The notes: generated by a model not told the origin, from the sequence alone. Positions 1 through 11,482 are shown, counted from the stretch's first letter. The stretch: 64,000 bases of DNA from Rosellinia necatrix (GCA_021209875.1 JAGYVD010000004.1:3286001-3350000), one strand, 5' to 3'. Made by a program: numbers and translations.

Positions 1-617
1 AAAGACGAGCATCTCCCCCCGTCCTTTGGCAATGCACCCAAGCAGAAGGCAGTCGGAATGCCATCGTGGGGTAAAGGCCCATAGGCAAGAGCTGCCCAGT
101 GGTTATCTTCATGCATTGTACGTTAGTAGAATACCTAACTTAGTTCGCATTCATATTCTTAGGAAAGCTTTAGAACCGACGGCGAAGGGGTATCCCCTCG
201 CAATAACACAAAGTTAGCAACAATCACTGGAAAACTGATATCATATTCAGCGCTTTATAGCGTAACATAGTGATGTGACGTCCAAGTATGATTATATCCA
301 TGCCCAAACGATTCAATATGTATACGCAGAATGGAAATTCGAATATCGACGGCGAATTTAATAAAAATATACCGACACGAAGCAAATGACATCGCTAATC
401 CCCCACATGTCATTGGCCGTGGCCTCCCTTTTTGGCGCCGTGTCGCAAGTCTCATGCTGGACTCTGAGCTGAAACGAACCATAAACGCTTGTCCAGCCAC
501 TGATAAGCAAGTGCACAGAACCTCCTGGCAAAAAAAGCCCAGCAGGCCGACTGCCTGAGAGTGCAAATGATGCCGGTCGAGCCCGTAGGGCCGTTGTCGT
601 TGTCCATCCATCCGCTA
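1..617. other. Gene-free left edge
   Basis: No supportable gene is visible. The open frames here are short, overlap each other on both strands and resemble no family. The right part (about 610-770) may be the 3' UTR of the minus-strand gene that follows; it includes an A-rich run at about 727-759. Confidence 0.5.
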
Positions 618-2221
618 TTATACACATCTGATTCCTTCGTCTATCGGAAGGGCGCGCCTCCTCCCTTTTCCTTTTACGATATACAAATACACGGGAGATT
701 GGGCCGGCCCCTTCCCGCATTTTGCTTCCGGGGAAAAAAAAGAAAAGAAAAAAAAAAAAGTTAACCCATCCCCTGCGGGTGGAGGGCGGCCCCCCAGGAC
801 GTAGGTCGCGGACCGGAAGTAGTCCTGCATCCTGCCCATGGCGATCGGGTTGGCCATGACGGCGGCGGCGGGGTGGTGGTAGTGGTAGTGGCGGGCGGGA
901 TCGGGATAGGGGTAGGGATCGGCCCAGCCGCCGGGCTCGGACTCGTCGAAGACGCCCGAGTCCGGCCTCGTGAGCGCCGTGTCGAAGCTCGGCCGCCGGC
1001 TGCTGCCGGCCTTGGAGCCGAGGCCGAACGACACGGCCGAGTCGCGCTGCGCGTCGTGGTTCCTCGACCGGCGGCCGCACTCGCGGCAGTGCTCCTCGCG
1101 GTACGGTTTCGTGGCCGGCGTCGGCGTCGGCGTCGGCTCCGGATCGGTCTGCATGCTGGCGTCCCTGTAAGCGGGCTTCTGGTGGCGCACGGGGGCGGCG
1201 GTGGCGGCGGCTGCGGCGGCTAACGGCGAGCTCGCGTTATTCCCCCCGTTGACGCTCTTCTCCCGTGTCGGCCCCGAGGCGTGGTAGGGCCGGGGGGCAT
1301 CGCCGTCGCGGGCTTTGGGTGGCGCGGCGGGGTCGGGGTCGGGCTTGGGAGTAGGCTGCTCTCTCAGCACGCCGAGCTCCCAGGGGAGCGTGGTGTCGAT
1401 GCTCCGCGGGCGTATGGGGGACGGCGACGACGCGGACCCCCCGCGCCGCCGCAGGGCCACGGGGACGGCGGGGCCGAGGCGCGGTTTATCTATCGAGGGC
1501 GCCCGGGCGTGGTGGCTCAGGAGCGGCCTCAGCTGCTGCTGCCGCCTCGGCCCGCCCTGCTCCCTCGACAGAGTGGCCGGGAGCGTGCTGGACCGCGGGC
1601 GCTCCAGGCTCTCCTCGAAGTCGCGGCCCCTGCTCAGGCGCCGCTGGTGCGTCGACGATAGATTGCCGTCGTGGAAGGTGAGGGAGCGCCGGAGCTGCTT
1701 GAGCGCCACGCTCGGGCTCTCGTTTCTTATCTCGCCGTTCTTGTCAGAGGCCCAGAAGGCATCGTCACTGAGTAGTATTACTTGTAGCGTCTCAAAGTCT
1801 CTCGTCGTGCCATCCGCCGGGCATAGCCATTCTTGTAATCGCGTTGGAAGCCCATGTGACCCTTAGTTTAACAGCGGGTTAGTCAAGCCTCGGCGTATCT
1901 TCCAAAAGAGCCCGACTCACGTTGTCTATACTCCCCCGAGTTGGTCTTCCAACATATATAGTGCCTACCCGAAGTCCCGAGAGCCGTCACGACTAGCTCA
2001 GCAACATCCTCATTACCCTGGGGCCCATTGGACATCGAGTTGAAGAATTCTTTCAGCATCTCGGCGATATTCGAAAACCCAATGCTGTGCTCATAGCAGG
2101 CTTCGGCTCTGAAGGGGGGATGGCATTCTCCACGACGTGCAATGCAACCCGGACCAGCCGGTAAGAAAATCAATGGAGATCGTGGGTATGCATTATCGAA
2201 TACATTACGTTCAGATTTCAA
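618..2221 (-). CDS. Conserved hypothetical protein, Ser/Arg-rich (two exons)
   Basis: Function not recognised. Exon 1 (to 1921) encodes a short folded-looking segment (FSNIAEMLKEFF, then GNEDVAELVVTALG and a GRHYICWKT stretch). Exon 2 (from 1861) continues in frame with GLPTRLQEWLCPADGTTRDF and LSDDAFWASDKNGEIRNE, then a long disordered tail rich in Ser, Arg and Pro. The intron 1862-1920 (59 nt) has a GTGAGT donor, a GACTAAC branch site and an AAG acceptor, and the frame is kept across it. The joined frame is about 514 aa. Both ends are uncertain: the first ~45 residues look atypical and may hide another exon (a possible acceptor CACAG lies just before the GFSNI segment), and the last ~50 codons include a poly-Phe stretch from an A-rich tract that may really be 3' UTR. 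The N-terminal part resembles a conserved fungal domain, the tail is likely unstructured. Confidence 0.65.
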
Positions 2222-2682
2222 AGGCTATAAAACAACCGCTGTTTACTCCCGCTTAGCCTACTAACACGTTCTTGTGTTGCATAAATTGTGGGCGACCCAG
2301 GAGACCAATTTGAAACACCCCAGCAGCTCGACATCATCTGATATCAGCCCAGATCTCATGCGGTCCATCCCCTATTTAAATCCCAACACCACCCATGAAA
2401 CCGAACCCCTTTTGGGGGCTGTCCTAGAATATGAGAAGGCGAGCATCTTGTACCTCCTTCTTAGCGCGGTTGACTAATACGGGGTTTATCGAGCTGGGGG
2501 AAAAAAAGAAAGAAAAAAGTGAGAGAGAGAGAGAATCTCGTGAAGTAGGGACTTTCAGAATGCTTACCGTTAACCACTACTATAGACCTCATATAGGTAG
2601 ACGACGTGGTTGCCAGAAGCAGTAGTAATGCAATATTATTATTATTATAATGTACAAATTGGTCTGAATTACACGGCCTCTC
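2222..2682. other. Intergenic, simple repeats only
   Basis: The interval lies between the 5' end of the preceding minus-strand gene and the 3' end of the next one. It contains a GA run near 2520-2535 and an ATT-rich microsatellite near 2630-2652. No gene is visible. Confidence 0.5.
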
Positions 2683-4069
2683 TTAAGGAGCTGCTGAAAA
2701 GTTTACAGGTTCATGACTAGGGCCGTCTTCTACATAGGGCTTCATATACCCTGGCCTTCGATACACCGGAATGGGGGAATCGTCGACTGGACAATCCACC
2801 CCGACCGAACTGGTTGCAATAACTGAATCCACATCTCCCGAATCATCCGTCTTCTTCTCCGCTGACCAGAATGAAAAGTTGTCCGAATTGGCACTGGAAG
2901 ACGCCGCTGTCGGCGTCGCTTGAAGTGACTGCCCATGGACACCCTCATTCACGTTGTCATCAAGCTTCAGCTTTTCTATACCCATGCTTGTGATCTCTAA
3001 ACCGTCGCTGTTTGGCGATGAGTCCTCGATCGTGCTCTCAGGGGGGTCGGCGACTGCCGATGTTGTGAGTTCGTGGTGCTGGCGTTGTCCCTCGTCATGA
3101 AACAATTCCTCTTTCTCTTTCTCTTTCTCTCTCTCCTCTCTCTTCGATTGTTCCTTATGTAGTTTCATCATGTCGTCTAATGTCTGTGCTTGGTTGGGGT
3201 CTGGTGCAGGTTTGCGCTCTTTCTTCTCCCGTCGAGTTAGTTCTACCTCAAGGACTCTCGTGCCCATGGGGACCTTTGTAACCAAACCATCGTCGTCGCG
3301 GTCGAAGTACAGCGCCCACATCCCGGGGTAATCTTCCACGGCGACAAAACCTTCCCAGCCCTCGAGCGTCATGCGTCGGTCCTGCCGCGTACAGTCAAAA
3401 GGTCCTGTGAGGTGTTCTTGCGCATCCGTCCGAAGTCCGTACTTGAGTTCATACGTGTTCCTGTCAACGTATATCCAATTGAGCATTGGGGGATTGTCGC
3501 TGATGGTGCTGACGAGCCCCTCATACTGAGTTCCCGGGTACGGTAAGTAGTACCCTGAAAAGGGATATCCGTCATCGGTGACTTCCTGGTCTTCATCGTG
3601 TGCTTCCGGGGGCGCGGTCGTAATCCACAACTGGAGAAGAGAGGAGTTATGTTAGTTTTCTAGTCTTATATAGGCTGCTTGGGAGAGGGGGGGGGGGAAG
3701 GGGGATGTGAGGCTCTACCTTGTTGTCTTTCAAGACGACGAGTCTTCCATGGATATCACGACTCCTAATTGATTGCTTGACACATGATACCACTAAGTTG
3801 CACCGACGAGCGCGATGCTCTTCGCGCTTGGTCTTGGACTGGCTCTGACGAATCGCCTCCTGTGTCCCCAGCAACGCCGGGCAAATTGTTAATGCTAAAA
3901 GCATCGGTACAGCCATAGCGCCTTCTTGGACAATTTGTTCAGGAGTTTTCCCGCGACAGGCTTCCTTCAATGCTGCTTGGAACGTCTCTTGACGAAAAGC
4001 CTCTCCCACGATATCGCCAATGGTCTTATTAGGCGGAGTAGAATCGGGTGCGAAACTATCAGAAGGCAT
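2683..4069 (-). CDS. Conserved fungal protein of unknown function (two exons)
   Basis: Exon 1 (4069-3719) starts MPSDSFAPDS and encodes a helical segment (IGDIVGEAFRQETFQAALKEA) plus a hydrophobic stretch, AMAVPMLLALTICPALLG, that could be a membrane segment. Exon 2 (3630-2683) continues KDNK to LWITTAPPE and carries a compact aromatic-rich region (GYYLPYPGTQYEGLVSTISD, NPPMLNWIYVDRNTYELKYG, GWEGFVAVEDYPGMWALYFD), then a Glu/Lys coiled coil and a disordered acidic tail. Intron 3631-3718 (88 nt) is GTAGAG...CTCCAG, phase 0. The joined product is 432 aa. The central region looks like a conserved fungal domain; I cannot name it. The start was chosen because the ATG at 4069 precedes the conserved helical segment directly. 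A second minus-strand gene ends 136 bp upstream. Confidence 0.78.
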
Positions 4070-4205
4070 GGAACAATTCGTAATTTCCGACGAGCAGATG
4101 GGGAAACACGATCAACGAACCAAAAATCACCATGTTGGGTCATAACATCATTTCGCATATAGGAGATTTTGGCATATCTGTCTGCATGAGCTGCGCTACT
4201 ATACA

Positions 4206-4601
4206 CTACATAAACGGCGTTTCAAGTACAACCACTGCATCTTCTAGGAATTCTTCCATGCATGTCGTGATGGAGCCTACCAGGTTGCGTGCCGGGCTAG
4301 ATGCATCCAACCCCGGAGAGGGCGCAAAAACTTCCGACGGATCGTGCCATTCTGTGATTAGGTACCGGGGGCGGCAGCGGCACGGCAGGGGTTCCATGGC
4401 CCATTCGTGTTTGGGGCTCTGCGCTTTGATCTTGGAGTTAAGAAGCTGACGAACAACTAAGAGCCGCCATCCCTGGCCCTGCGCCGTCAGCTCCCCCTCG
4501 CCGCGCCCATCGTCTGATGTGTCGAACGAGCGCGTTGCATTGAGACGCAAAGGACTTGCATTCGTGTCGCGGACGAGCTTCACGACCGCAGGGGAATCCA
4601 T
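4206..4601 (-). CDS. Small hypothetical protein, 131 aa
   Basis: Single open frame starting MDSPAVVKLVRDTNASPLRL and ending VVLETPFM. It has a globular composition with a WRLLVVRQLLNSKIKAQSPKHEW segment followed by EPLPCRCRPRYLITEWHD, quite unlike the low-complexity shadow frames nearby. I do not recognise the family. It shares its upstream side with the divergent gene at 4871. Its stop lies only 136 bp before the start of the next minus-strand gene, so an unrecognised terminal intron, or a fusion to that gene, cannot be ruled out; no good branch site is visible between them. Confidence 0.6.
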   Translation of the reverse strand: MDSPAVVKLVRDTNASPLRLNATRSFDTSDDGRGEGELTAQGQGWRLLVVRQLLNSKIKAQSPKHEWAMEPLPCRCRPRYLITEWHDPSEVFAPSPGLDASSPARNLVGSITTCMEEFLEDAVVVLETPFM

Positions 4602-4870
4602 CCCATCGATCTCTGGGCCCTAAGCAAACCGAACTGGCCTTGTCCTGGCTCGGGAACCATGGAGATCCGGCGACGATTTAAACATCGTGGAGGCCCAGAG
4701 CTGGAAGAACCCGAATCCTCACCACCGCCACCATTCACTCACCAACCAGCTAGAAAACTCCTGAGATCGCAGCGCGACATTCCATTCGAACCCGGTTTAT
4801 GATATCTAATCGAGACTCATTCTCCTCTTCCAAACGCCAATTCAGCTTTACTTCCCTCAACTCCGACAAA
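4602..4870. promoter_or_regulatory. Shared divergent upstream region
   Basis: These 269 bp separate the minus-strand gene starting at 4601 from the plus-strand gene starting at 4871, so the two must share upstream regulatory DNA. The segment just before 4871 is pyrimidine-rich, as is usual for fungal start regions. No specific factor site is claimed. Confidence 0.5.
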
Positions 4871-5297
4871 ATGGCTAGCCAGACCGCGTAGGTAATTGTG
4901 CCCTGCAATTTCAGAACTTTGCAATCTGACTTTCAACCTTCAGTCCCACTACCATCCCCAAGACCAATGCCTACACCAGCGACTCCGACTCGGACGGGCA
5001 AGCTCGCGGTGGCCGCCGTCCCCAGAACTCGCTCACCCAGACTATGCCCCAGCTACCGACCTCATCCAGCCTAGCTCAGCCAGCTGGTAAGTCGTTCCCG
5101 CCGCCCTCAATTCTTGCCGGCGACTATGAATTCCCTTCTAACAACCGACCTGCGTAGGCCAACTTCTCAAGGGCGCTACCGACGAGAATGGCAACCAGAA
5201 GTCCGCCGCTCTCCTCGTCGGCATCAAGCTGGACCTCGAGGCTGAAGTGCACCTGACCGCCAGGATTCGTGGTGATATCTGCATTGGCTTGTATTAG
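4871..5297 (+). CDS. Small conserved fungal protein, 99 aa (three exons)
   Basis: No long open frame covers this gene; it was assembled from splice signals. Exon 1 is 4871-4887 (MASQTA), exon 2 is 4944-5086, exon 3 is 5158-5297. Intron 1 (4888-4943) is GTAGGT...TTCAG and intron 2 (5087-5157) is GTAAGT...CGTAG. The total coding length is exactly 300 nt. The product reads PTTIPKTNAYTSDSDSDGQA, a Ser/Pro-rich middle, then a conserved-looking C-terminus: LLKGATDENGNQKSAALLVG followed by IKLDLEAEVHLTARIRGDI and ending GLY. The tail alternates hydrophobic and charged residues as in a beta-rich segment. I believe this is a small conserved Pezizomycotina protein without an assigned function. It is convergent with the Cyc2-like gene, with 282 bp between their stops. 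Confidence 0.82.
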
Positions 5298-5579
5298 GGA
5301 TGGAGACGCATTGGCTTTGGGAGGGAGCCTCAATTGGCTGTTGGGAAGAAACCGAGATGTTTGGGTCGGTTGCAAGATAGATACCTACCTGGGCTGGCCC
5401 CTACTTATACCCCGTACTTGCGCCTACATACAAAAGGATAGAACTGCACGGAAGCCGTGTACGTTTTAGAGATGCAAACAATTATTGGTCACATCACCTC
5501 CCGCTGCCCTTTACGCTGCCCAAGAGCCGGTGATAATGCAACGTGTATAAAGCCGTATCCTGAGGAGACATCTATATCT

Positions 5580-7289
5580 TTACAACTTCAACACCAGCCA
5601 GTCACCAGCTTTCATCCCCTTGTCGTTTCGCATTGCGCCGAGTAGACCACGGACGGGGCCTTGCATTTCGTTACCATCGTGCCACCGCTTTGCACCCGCG
5701 TATGCGCCAATGAACCCGTCAGGGCCCGACACGCATACAAGATTCACGCCTGGGCGCATGGGAGGTGTCTCCACTGCGGCCTTCTCTCTACAGGTACAGG
5801 CGCAAGCGGGGTCCGAAGCCGAGCAGCGCGAGGTGTCATTGTCATCCGGTAAAAGCTCGACGGCTCTAGCGGAATGCCACATGCAACTCTCATTTACACT
5901 GGCATTCACGCCGGGAGAAGACGAAGACGGCCCTCTTGCTCCTGAGGGCCCTGACGAAGCAGTAATGGCAAGCGCAGCCTCGACATTATGCGTTTTGATG
6001 AACGATCCTTCGTTATCGATGAAATACGAGATACTGAATTGGGCAGGATGCAGCCGCTCCAGGCCCCGAATCTGGAGCGCTAGGGAGGAAACCGGCTCTC
6101 CATTGGGCTGCTTCCACCCTTCTTGTAGACGCGCGCTTGAATTGTGTTCTTTCCCACCCCAGAATCCAAACCAGCTGTCTGATTTTCGCTGGAGTGAGGG
6201 GGCTTGGTCACGGCCGAGCGCATCTGCAGACCAGCGATTGGCCCAGAGGATAGATATTCGCGACTGGGCTCTCCCGTTGTCGTTAGGGGCATTGTCTTGT
6301 AGGAGTTTATGCGCAATCTGCAGGGCCGGCGCGATACCAGTCCCACCAGCAAGAAATACCACGCCCCTCTGGTGCCCAATGCCGTCAGCTTCACCGTTGC
6401 CATCAGGGTCTCCCCCGGCACCCAGTCGGCGTGGAATATCAAAACTAAGATGTGGGCCACGCAGCCAGATCGTGTCCCCTACGCGCTGTCTCGAAAGATA
6501 GTTTGACATTTCGCCACCATCCAGCCTACGGATCAGAATACGGAGATCTTCCTGCCGATCTTGCTCATCGTCGCCCTGCTGCCCCGAGTTTTCGCTTGCC
6601 ATTGCCTGTGCCTCGTCCGCGTTCCCACCCCCGTCACCCAGTGGGTTCTCAGGCCGGATGGATGGTGAATGTGCCGATGTGGATAGGGGCGGTAAAGGCG
6701 TGTAATGCCTCGCTATCTGCAACTGAGGCTGCTTGATTTCGACAGACCAGAGCCCGTGGCGCCACGCCTCCCGGATGCGGGCCGATAGAAACCCCGGCAG
6801 GGCATCATGTTGCCCTACGCGGCGGGATTCGAGTTCTGGCGGATCTACCCAGGCACTGGGGCGGAGGGTGATGATGAAGGCGGAGGGAGACACCTGCTCC
6901 CTGCCTGTGATGGTAAACGCGGTGAAGGTCGAGGCGTTGATCACATCGCCATCAGGGGGCGTAGACTGCCGCCGATACAGATACGCGGTGCCGGCGGAGG
7001 CGACGAATACCAGGCCCAGAAATACCCACTGCGGGCTCTGCAAGGGCACATGAGGAGGAAGCGACGGTGCGCATCCAGACGAGGATGATGGCGGCTCCTT
7101 GGCCCGGGACGTGGACGAGCCGCAGAGCGTACGGCGTGGGGAGGAAGCCTGCACGCGCGTGTTGGTGAGATTAGGATCTATATACGGTCGGCTAATCAGC
7201 ACGCGGCTATTATTAGGGAAGGGAAGGGCTCTCGCGCCGCCTCTGGGGCCCCTTGTCCGGCCGAGCCATCTCATTGCATTGCTGTGCAT
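5580..7289 (-). CDS. Cyc2-like mitochondrial FAD/NAD(P)H-dependent reductase
   Basis: A 569-aa single-exon protein with a ferredoxin-reductase fold. The N-terminus is Arg/Ser-rich without acidic residues in its first 35 aa, as in a mitochondrial presequence (MRWLGRTRGPRGGARALPFP). One membrane segment follows at about residues 88-105. The FAD-binding motif RHYTPL is at about 194-199, GGEMSNYL (flavin pyrophosphate side) at 258-265, the NAD(P)H motif GGTGIAPA at 315-322, and the C-terminal CVSGPDGF pyridine-nucleotide motif near residue 520. Yeast Cyc2 is an inner-membrane flavoprotein that acts in cytochrome c haem attachment, and fungal homologues have this architecture. Two low-complexity insertions (about 200-250 and 285-305) enlarge the protein. 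Another cytochrome-b5-reductase-like mitochondrial flavoprotein is the main alternative. The true start may be the second Met at residue 6. Confidence 0.85.
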   Translation of the reverse strand: MHSNAMRWLGRTRGPRGGARALPFPNNSRVLISRPYIDPNLTNTRVQASSPRRTLCGSSTSRAKEPPSSSSGCAPSLPPHVPLQSPQWVFLGLVFVASAGTAYLYRRQSTPPDGDVINASTFTAFTITGREQVSPSAFIITLRPSAWVDPPELESRRVGQHDALPGFLSARIREAWRHGLWSVEIKQPQLQIARHYTPLPPLSTSAHSPSIRPENPLGDGGGNADEAQAMASENSGQQGDDEQDRQEDLRILIRRLDGGEMSNYLSRQRVGDTIWLRGPHLSFDIPRRLGAGGDPDGNGEADGIGHQRGVVFLAGGTGIAPALQIAHKLLQDNAPNDNGRAQSRISILWANRWSADALGRDQAPSLQRKSDSWFGFWGGKEHNSSARLQEGWKQPNGEPVSSLALQIRGLERLHPAQFSISYFIDNEGSFIKTHNVEAALAITASSGPSGARGPSSSSPGVNASVNESCMWHSARAVELLPDDNDTSRCSASDPACACTCREKAAVETPPMRPGVNLVCVSGPDGFIGAYAGAKRWHDGNEMQGPVRGLLGAMRNDKGMKAGDWLVLKL

Positions 7290-7822
7290 TGAGACCGACT
7301 TAGGGCTTAGAAGGCAACCTAGTGCTAGAATCTCCCAGTCAGAGAGGAAAACTTATAAGAATCGTCAGGTGGCAGAGAGCCGTCTCTAGAGATCGTGCAG
7401 CCGCCAGTCCCGTCAAAGCCCTGATTTTGTGGAGCAGTAGAACGATACATAGTAGTTACCTAGTGCAGCAGTGCAGCAGTGCCTATCTAGATACATAAGA
7501 GTACCTAGGTAGGTATCGATATTTGAATTAATTACGTAGTCAAACAGATCATATAAATTATATTTTAGTATTCATTCAGAAAGGTCCATTAAGAGCTCAC
7601 GGCTTGGTAATAATTATCAAGTTTACAAGTGTGATAGGTATAGTTACCTTTACTACCTTATCTAATCTCCGAACTCCTTAACTACCTACCTCCTACCTGG
7701 AGACATACTTAGGGCATCCGTGATCTAGGTAGATATTTAGGTAGGTAGAACCCTCCACGCGTGCTAAGAAGCAGTGAGCCAAGGACTGAAATGGCGTAAC
7801 CTTAACATCTAGAGATCCATTA

Positions 7823-7960
7823 GGACCACTTATACCGAAGCGAAAGAAGACAATTGAAAATGCTTCGTTTTATCAATCCATTACAGCGTTTATTCATTTA
7901 TAACGAACTTGGTCAGATACGGTATAAGTATAATATTGGAGGGCTATGCGTAAGTGGTCC
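7823..7960. mobile_element. Candidate MITE with TA target duplication
   Basis: A segment of about 138 bp begins GGACCACTTATACCG and ends TAAGTGGTCC; the outer terminal inverted repeat GGACCACTTA is perfect and both ends are flanked by TA, as expected for Tc1/mariner insertions. A second, internal inverted copy, ACGGTATAAGT at about 7918-7928, matches ACTTATACCG near the left end, and a small hairpin CGAAGC/GCTTCG lies inside. There is no coding capacity. It was found in a single copy, so mobility is inferred only from structure. Confidence 0.5.
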
Positions 7961-8410
7961 TAAAGGACCTCCGTCGCCGCAAGTCGGCCTAGCCGATCCG
8001 ATTATGTGCCAATCTTGAATACTTTATTTTGTACCGAAAATAGGGCTCCTCATCCATTGACCTGTGTTCCCACCGATAAGCCACCACATCTAGAAGTGAG
8101 AAATGAACGCAGATGTACGGCGTAAAGCTAAAAGGAGAAACACAGACACCCGCCCGCCTCACTCCGTATATCGCCGAACCACGAGCAGCCGTCGACGCAA
8201 CCAAGAGGCTCGCTAGCCCCGGAACGAAGAGCGATCCGCTTTAGCGTTGATCCTGCAAGCAGACAAACAAACAGAGCAGACGGACCGGTGTGCGGTGTGA
8301 GAAAGAAGAACACCCAACACCCATGTATGTGCTGACACACGTAGGGCTGAAGAACCGAACCCCCTCAGCTTTGCGCGCATGGGTGTGCGTGACACCACAA
8401 CGGGTATCGG

Positions 8411-8445
8411 CCTAACCTCACCTAACCTCACCTAACCTAACCTAG
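8411..8445. repeat. Interstitial telomere-like repeat
   Basis: Two exact copies of CCTAACCTCA are followed by CCTAACCTAACCTAG. The unit resembles degenerate telomeric CCTAA repeats; no gene is associated with it. Confidence 0.7.
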
Positions 8446-11400
8446 AAAGAAGCGCTTTATATCCGGCGCTGGATAGCTAGAAGATATGTTTTGCCAGGGT
8501 GCGGGTATCCAAGTGGGATACATACATATGTACACGATCAGCCTGTGCCACCCCCACACCACTATTACTTGGACAAGCGGCTTTGGCCTGGTGAGCTATA
8601 CTGTATATACAGTACCTCCCAGGAAGTCGGAACCAACTCCAACCCGGCCGAAACCAACATGAGGCCGGGGTTGGCTTGGATCCGGTTAGCTCCCTCGAAT
8701 TATGAGGAGACGGAACTCTCCGACTTGCTCTCTCCTCTGTGCGATGAACTTGTCTAGGAGGAGACCGAACGGGAATTGAGAGATGGCGTCTTATCGACCC
8801 AAGTCAAGTATTCTAATTGCATAGTCTAGTCACGCCGGCGGCGACAGGAGCCCAATCGTACTATTTGGCGTTTATGTGGTTGCCTTTTTGTTTACATCCG
8901 GCCTTACAGCAGGGGAGGAAAAAAGGAAAAGAAAAAGGAAAAGGAAAAGGGATCATAAGTAAATAGCCCCTCCGTGCCCCTTCCCGCGCTCCTCACTGTG
9001 CCATGTTAGGCACCAGAGGATCTGGTTTTCTTCTGGGCACTGAAGGCTGTGGTTAGAGCCCTACCGTGGCCGACGGGTCAAGAGTCATCCGCCGTCTTCC
9101 TGGCGCCAGGCTGTCATTCTTGCCCTGTTGATCTTCTGAGCCTGAGCCTAAGGCTTCTCGCTGCATGCCGTCGGGGTACAGTCCTTGGGCTACTGCTTCG
9201 GCCTTCGCGCGCGCATCTTTATCGGGCCACCGTTATTGAACCGTTTTAAGGGCCGTTTCCTAGCAAATAACAGGCACATAGAAAATGTGATTCCCCAAAT
9301 AGTCAGGTGACTGAGGAGGATGGACTGAGCCGAGTAGGAGCAAAAAGGCAGCAAGCCACGCTAAACCCCGTCCGTCTCCTGAAGGCGGCCGGGTGCGACG
9401 CTGACAATTGGCGGCATCGTCGGGATCGTGCGCAGGGCAGGGATCGCTCTGATGGTGGACGTTCAGAGTTAGTGTTGTTGGCGGCCGTTGGGAATCAAAA
9501 GATAAGAACCCGTCCTCTTACCTATCCCCCCTCCTCTTCCAGTAGTGAACTTCATTTCTGGTCACATGTCCGGTGGTCGAGAGACGCTAAGCTTTTCCCT
9601 TCGACCTCTTCGCGGTAGTACGTCCGTACTCGTGCCACGCAGATGTGTCACGGCGAACACGGTAGTGGCTGGATCCCGGCCGGCAAATACATCCTGTCCA
9701 TATGGGGTTGGCCGGTCTAGAACGCGGACCTCGCGATGGTCGGTACTGGCCTCTGATTGCCTCGAGAGAGAGGGAAAGCAGATGGCCTCTCACGCAGACA
9801 CTTTAAAAACACTTTAGACAGCGTCCCTTCAGCCCAATGTCTTGGCGCCCGCTCTAGCTTCCACCCCCTCTAGTCAGATTGGTTCGCGCCGCTGACACGT
9901 GGTGGCTGAAAGGGCGTTTGGGAATATAGATATGTACATGGGCAGAGCACAGCTAAGGGGCCCAGACGGGTCATCTAAAAACCAGTCTTACGCTTCCTGA
10001 AATGGATAATGTGGAAAGTCTCACCGCTAAGAAGGAAAAGAAACAGGAAGAAAGAGTCGGGGCCGGTCCATAGTTAGTTGCCGCACGTCAGGTGTCGTGA
10101 GACGACTATCGTGTCTTCCTCAGGTCAGAGGACGAGCCACACACGACTGTCACTAACAAAGCGGGCTTATCAGACAAAAATCTATTTATTTATTTCCTTT
10201 TTGGAGAAAACAGCAGAAGCAAAGGGAGGGTAGTTTTGACGTCTCGGCTACCCACCGGTTCGCAACTTCATGCGGCATCCCGAGGTGGCATAACAGCCCG
10301 GGAATACGTATGCAAGGTAGGCGAGATGCCGGCCGGCGCCGTCAGAGCTACATTGCATATGCAAGACGGGGGGCATAAGGCTAAGTTACTTGCCTGCAGT
10401 TGCTTGCCTGCATGGAAGAATCTAGACATCGATCGCAGTGTCTTGTCCCTTTTGCCAGATGGGGAAACGCGATAAGTGGGTGCCTATAGGTAGATGCTGT
10501 AAGAACAAACCGCACGTTACCTTCTTCCCATGCGCACACGTATGCACATCCACGACAGTCCCGGCGATCCGGAGCAAAGTGGGCGCAAGCGCCCGTGGCT
10601 GTGCGCTGTCCTCATGAGCGGATGGCGTGAAAAAAAAATACAAAAAAATACAAAAAAAAATAGGCGGCCAGTGGTGGGCTTGCGTAAGACACCCACCGTT
10701 AGGCCATGAGAGCAGCAGAAAACCTGGTACAGTCCAAAACGATTTGCTTCGGGGTCGATCGGATGGCGTTCGGCTCGACGCCGACGCAGCCTCCCTCACC
10801 CTGCCCTAACCTGCCCTATTCCACGCTATTGTGCTGCTTGCATGATTCTTGTGGCTCGCTTAATATGGTGGGGAAAAAAAAAAAACAGAATTGTTTGTCC
10901 CTTATTCCATCTTTAAGGCTGACGGCGTGAGGGGGGGCTAACACGCGGATGGCTTACACGTTGTCGGAATGACCGACATGGATGAAGTCTGTCCTTTCTT
11001 TGCGAGCCAATTTTGGGTCAAGGGCTTGGCTAGACTTGGCTAGACTTTATGCTGAGGAGCAGAGGATGAGGGAGGGGGTGGGAAAGATCTTCACACATGG
11101 TTCTGATGGGAGAGGGGCATTAATTTGAGTCACCGGTCGGAAACGAGTTTCAGGAGGCCGATAGCTCTATTTGGAGGACCTCGAGGTATCTTTTGCCTTG
11201 TATCAAAGCAATAGAGTAGGTATTATCACTAAATGCTAATGGCCCCCTAGAAAAAAGCCACCCTAGCCGGACGCCGCGTATGCTTGAGATCCGATGCTAC
11301 AAAGAAAAATTGACGATGGTCAAGGGGATAAAACAACTAAAGGTGACGATGCAGTGACCATGATACCGGAATGTGAGAAATCAGCAAATAAACCACAACT

Positions 11401-11482
11401 CCAGACCATGCAGTAAATATATATTAAACCAACCCAACCCTTCAGCCAACCAGAGAAAGATGCAAATAAGTGGGATGCCCAA

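Larger units (their letters stand above)
7290..11482. other. 4.2-kb gene-free interval
   Basis: Only short incoherent frames are present. It holds AGGT/ACCT tetramer tracts (7460-7745), a candidate MITE (7823-7960), a telomere-like array (8411-8445), a perfect 14-bp palindrome ACTGTATATACAGT at 8600-8613, A-rich runs (8920-8950, 10628-10663, 10872-10884), and otherwise featureless sequence. The first few hundred bases presumably contain the promoter of the Cyc2-like gene. Confidence 0.5.

Noticed and set aside
5620..6501. 293-codon plus-strand frame inside the Cyc2-like gene
   Set aside because: It lies antisense to a gene with clear FAD and NAD(P)H motifs and shows no domain of its own.
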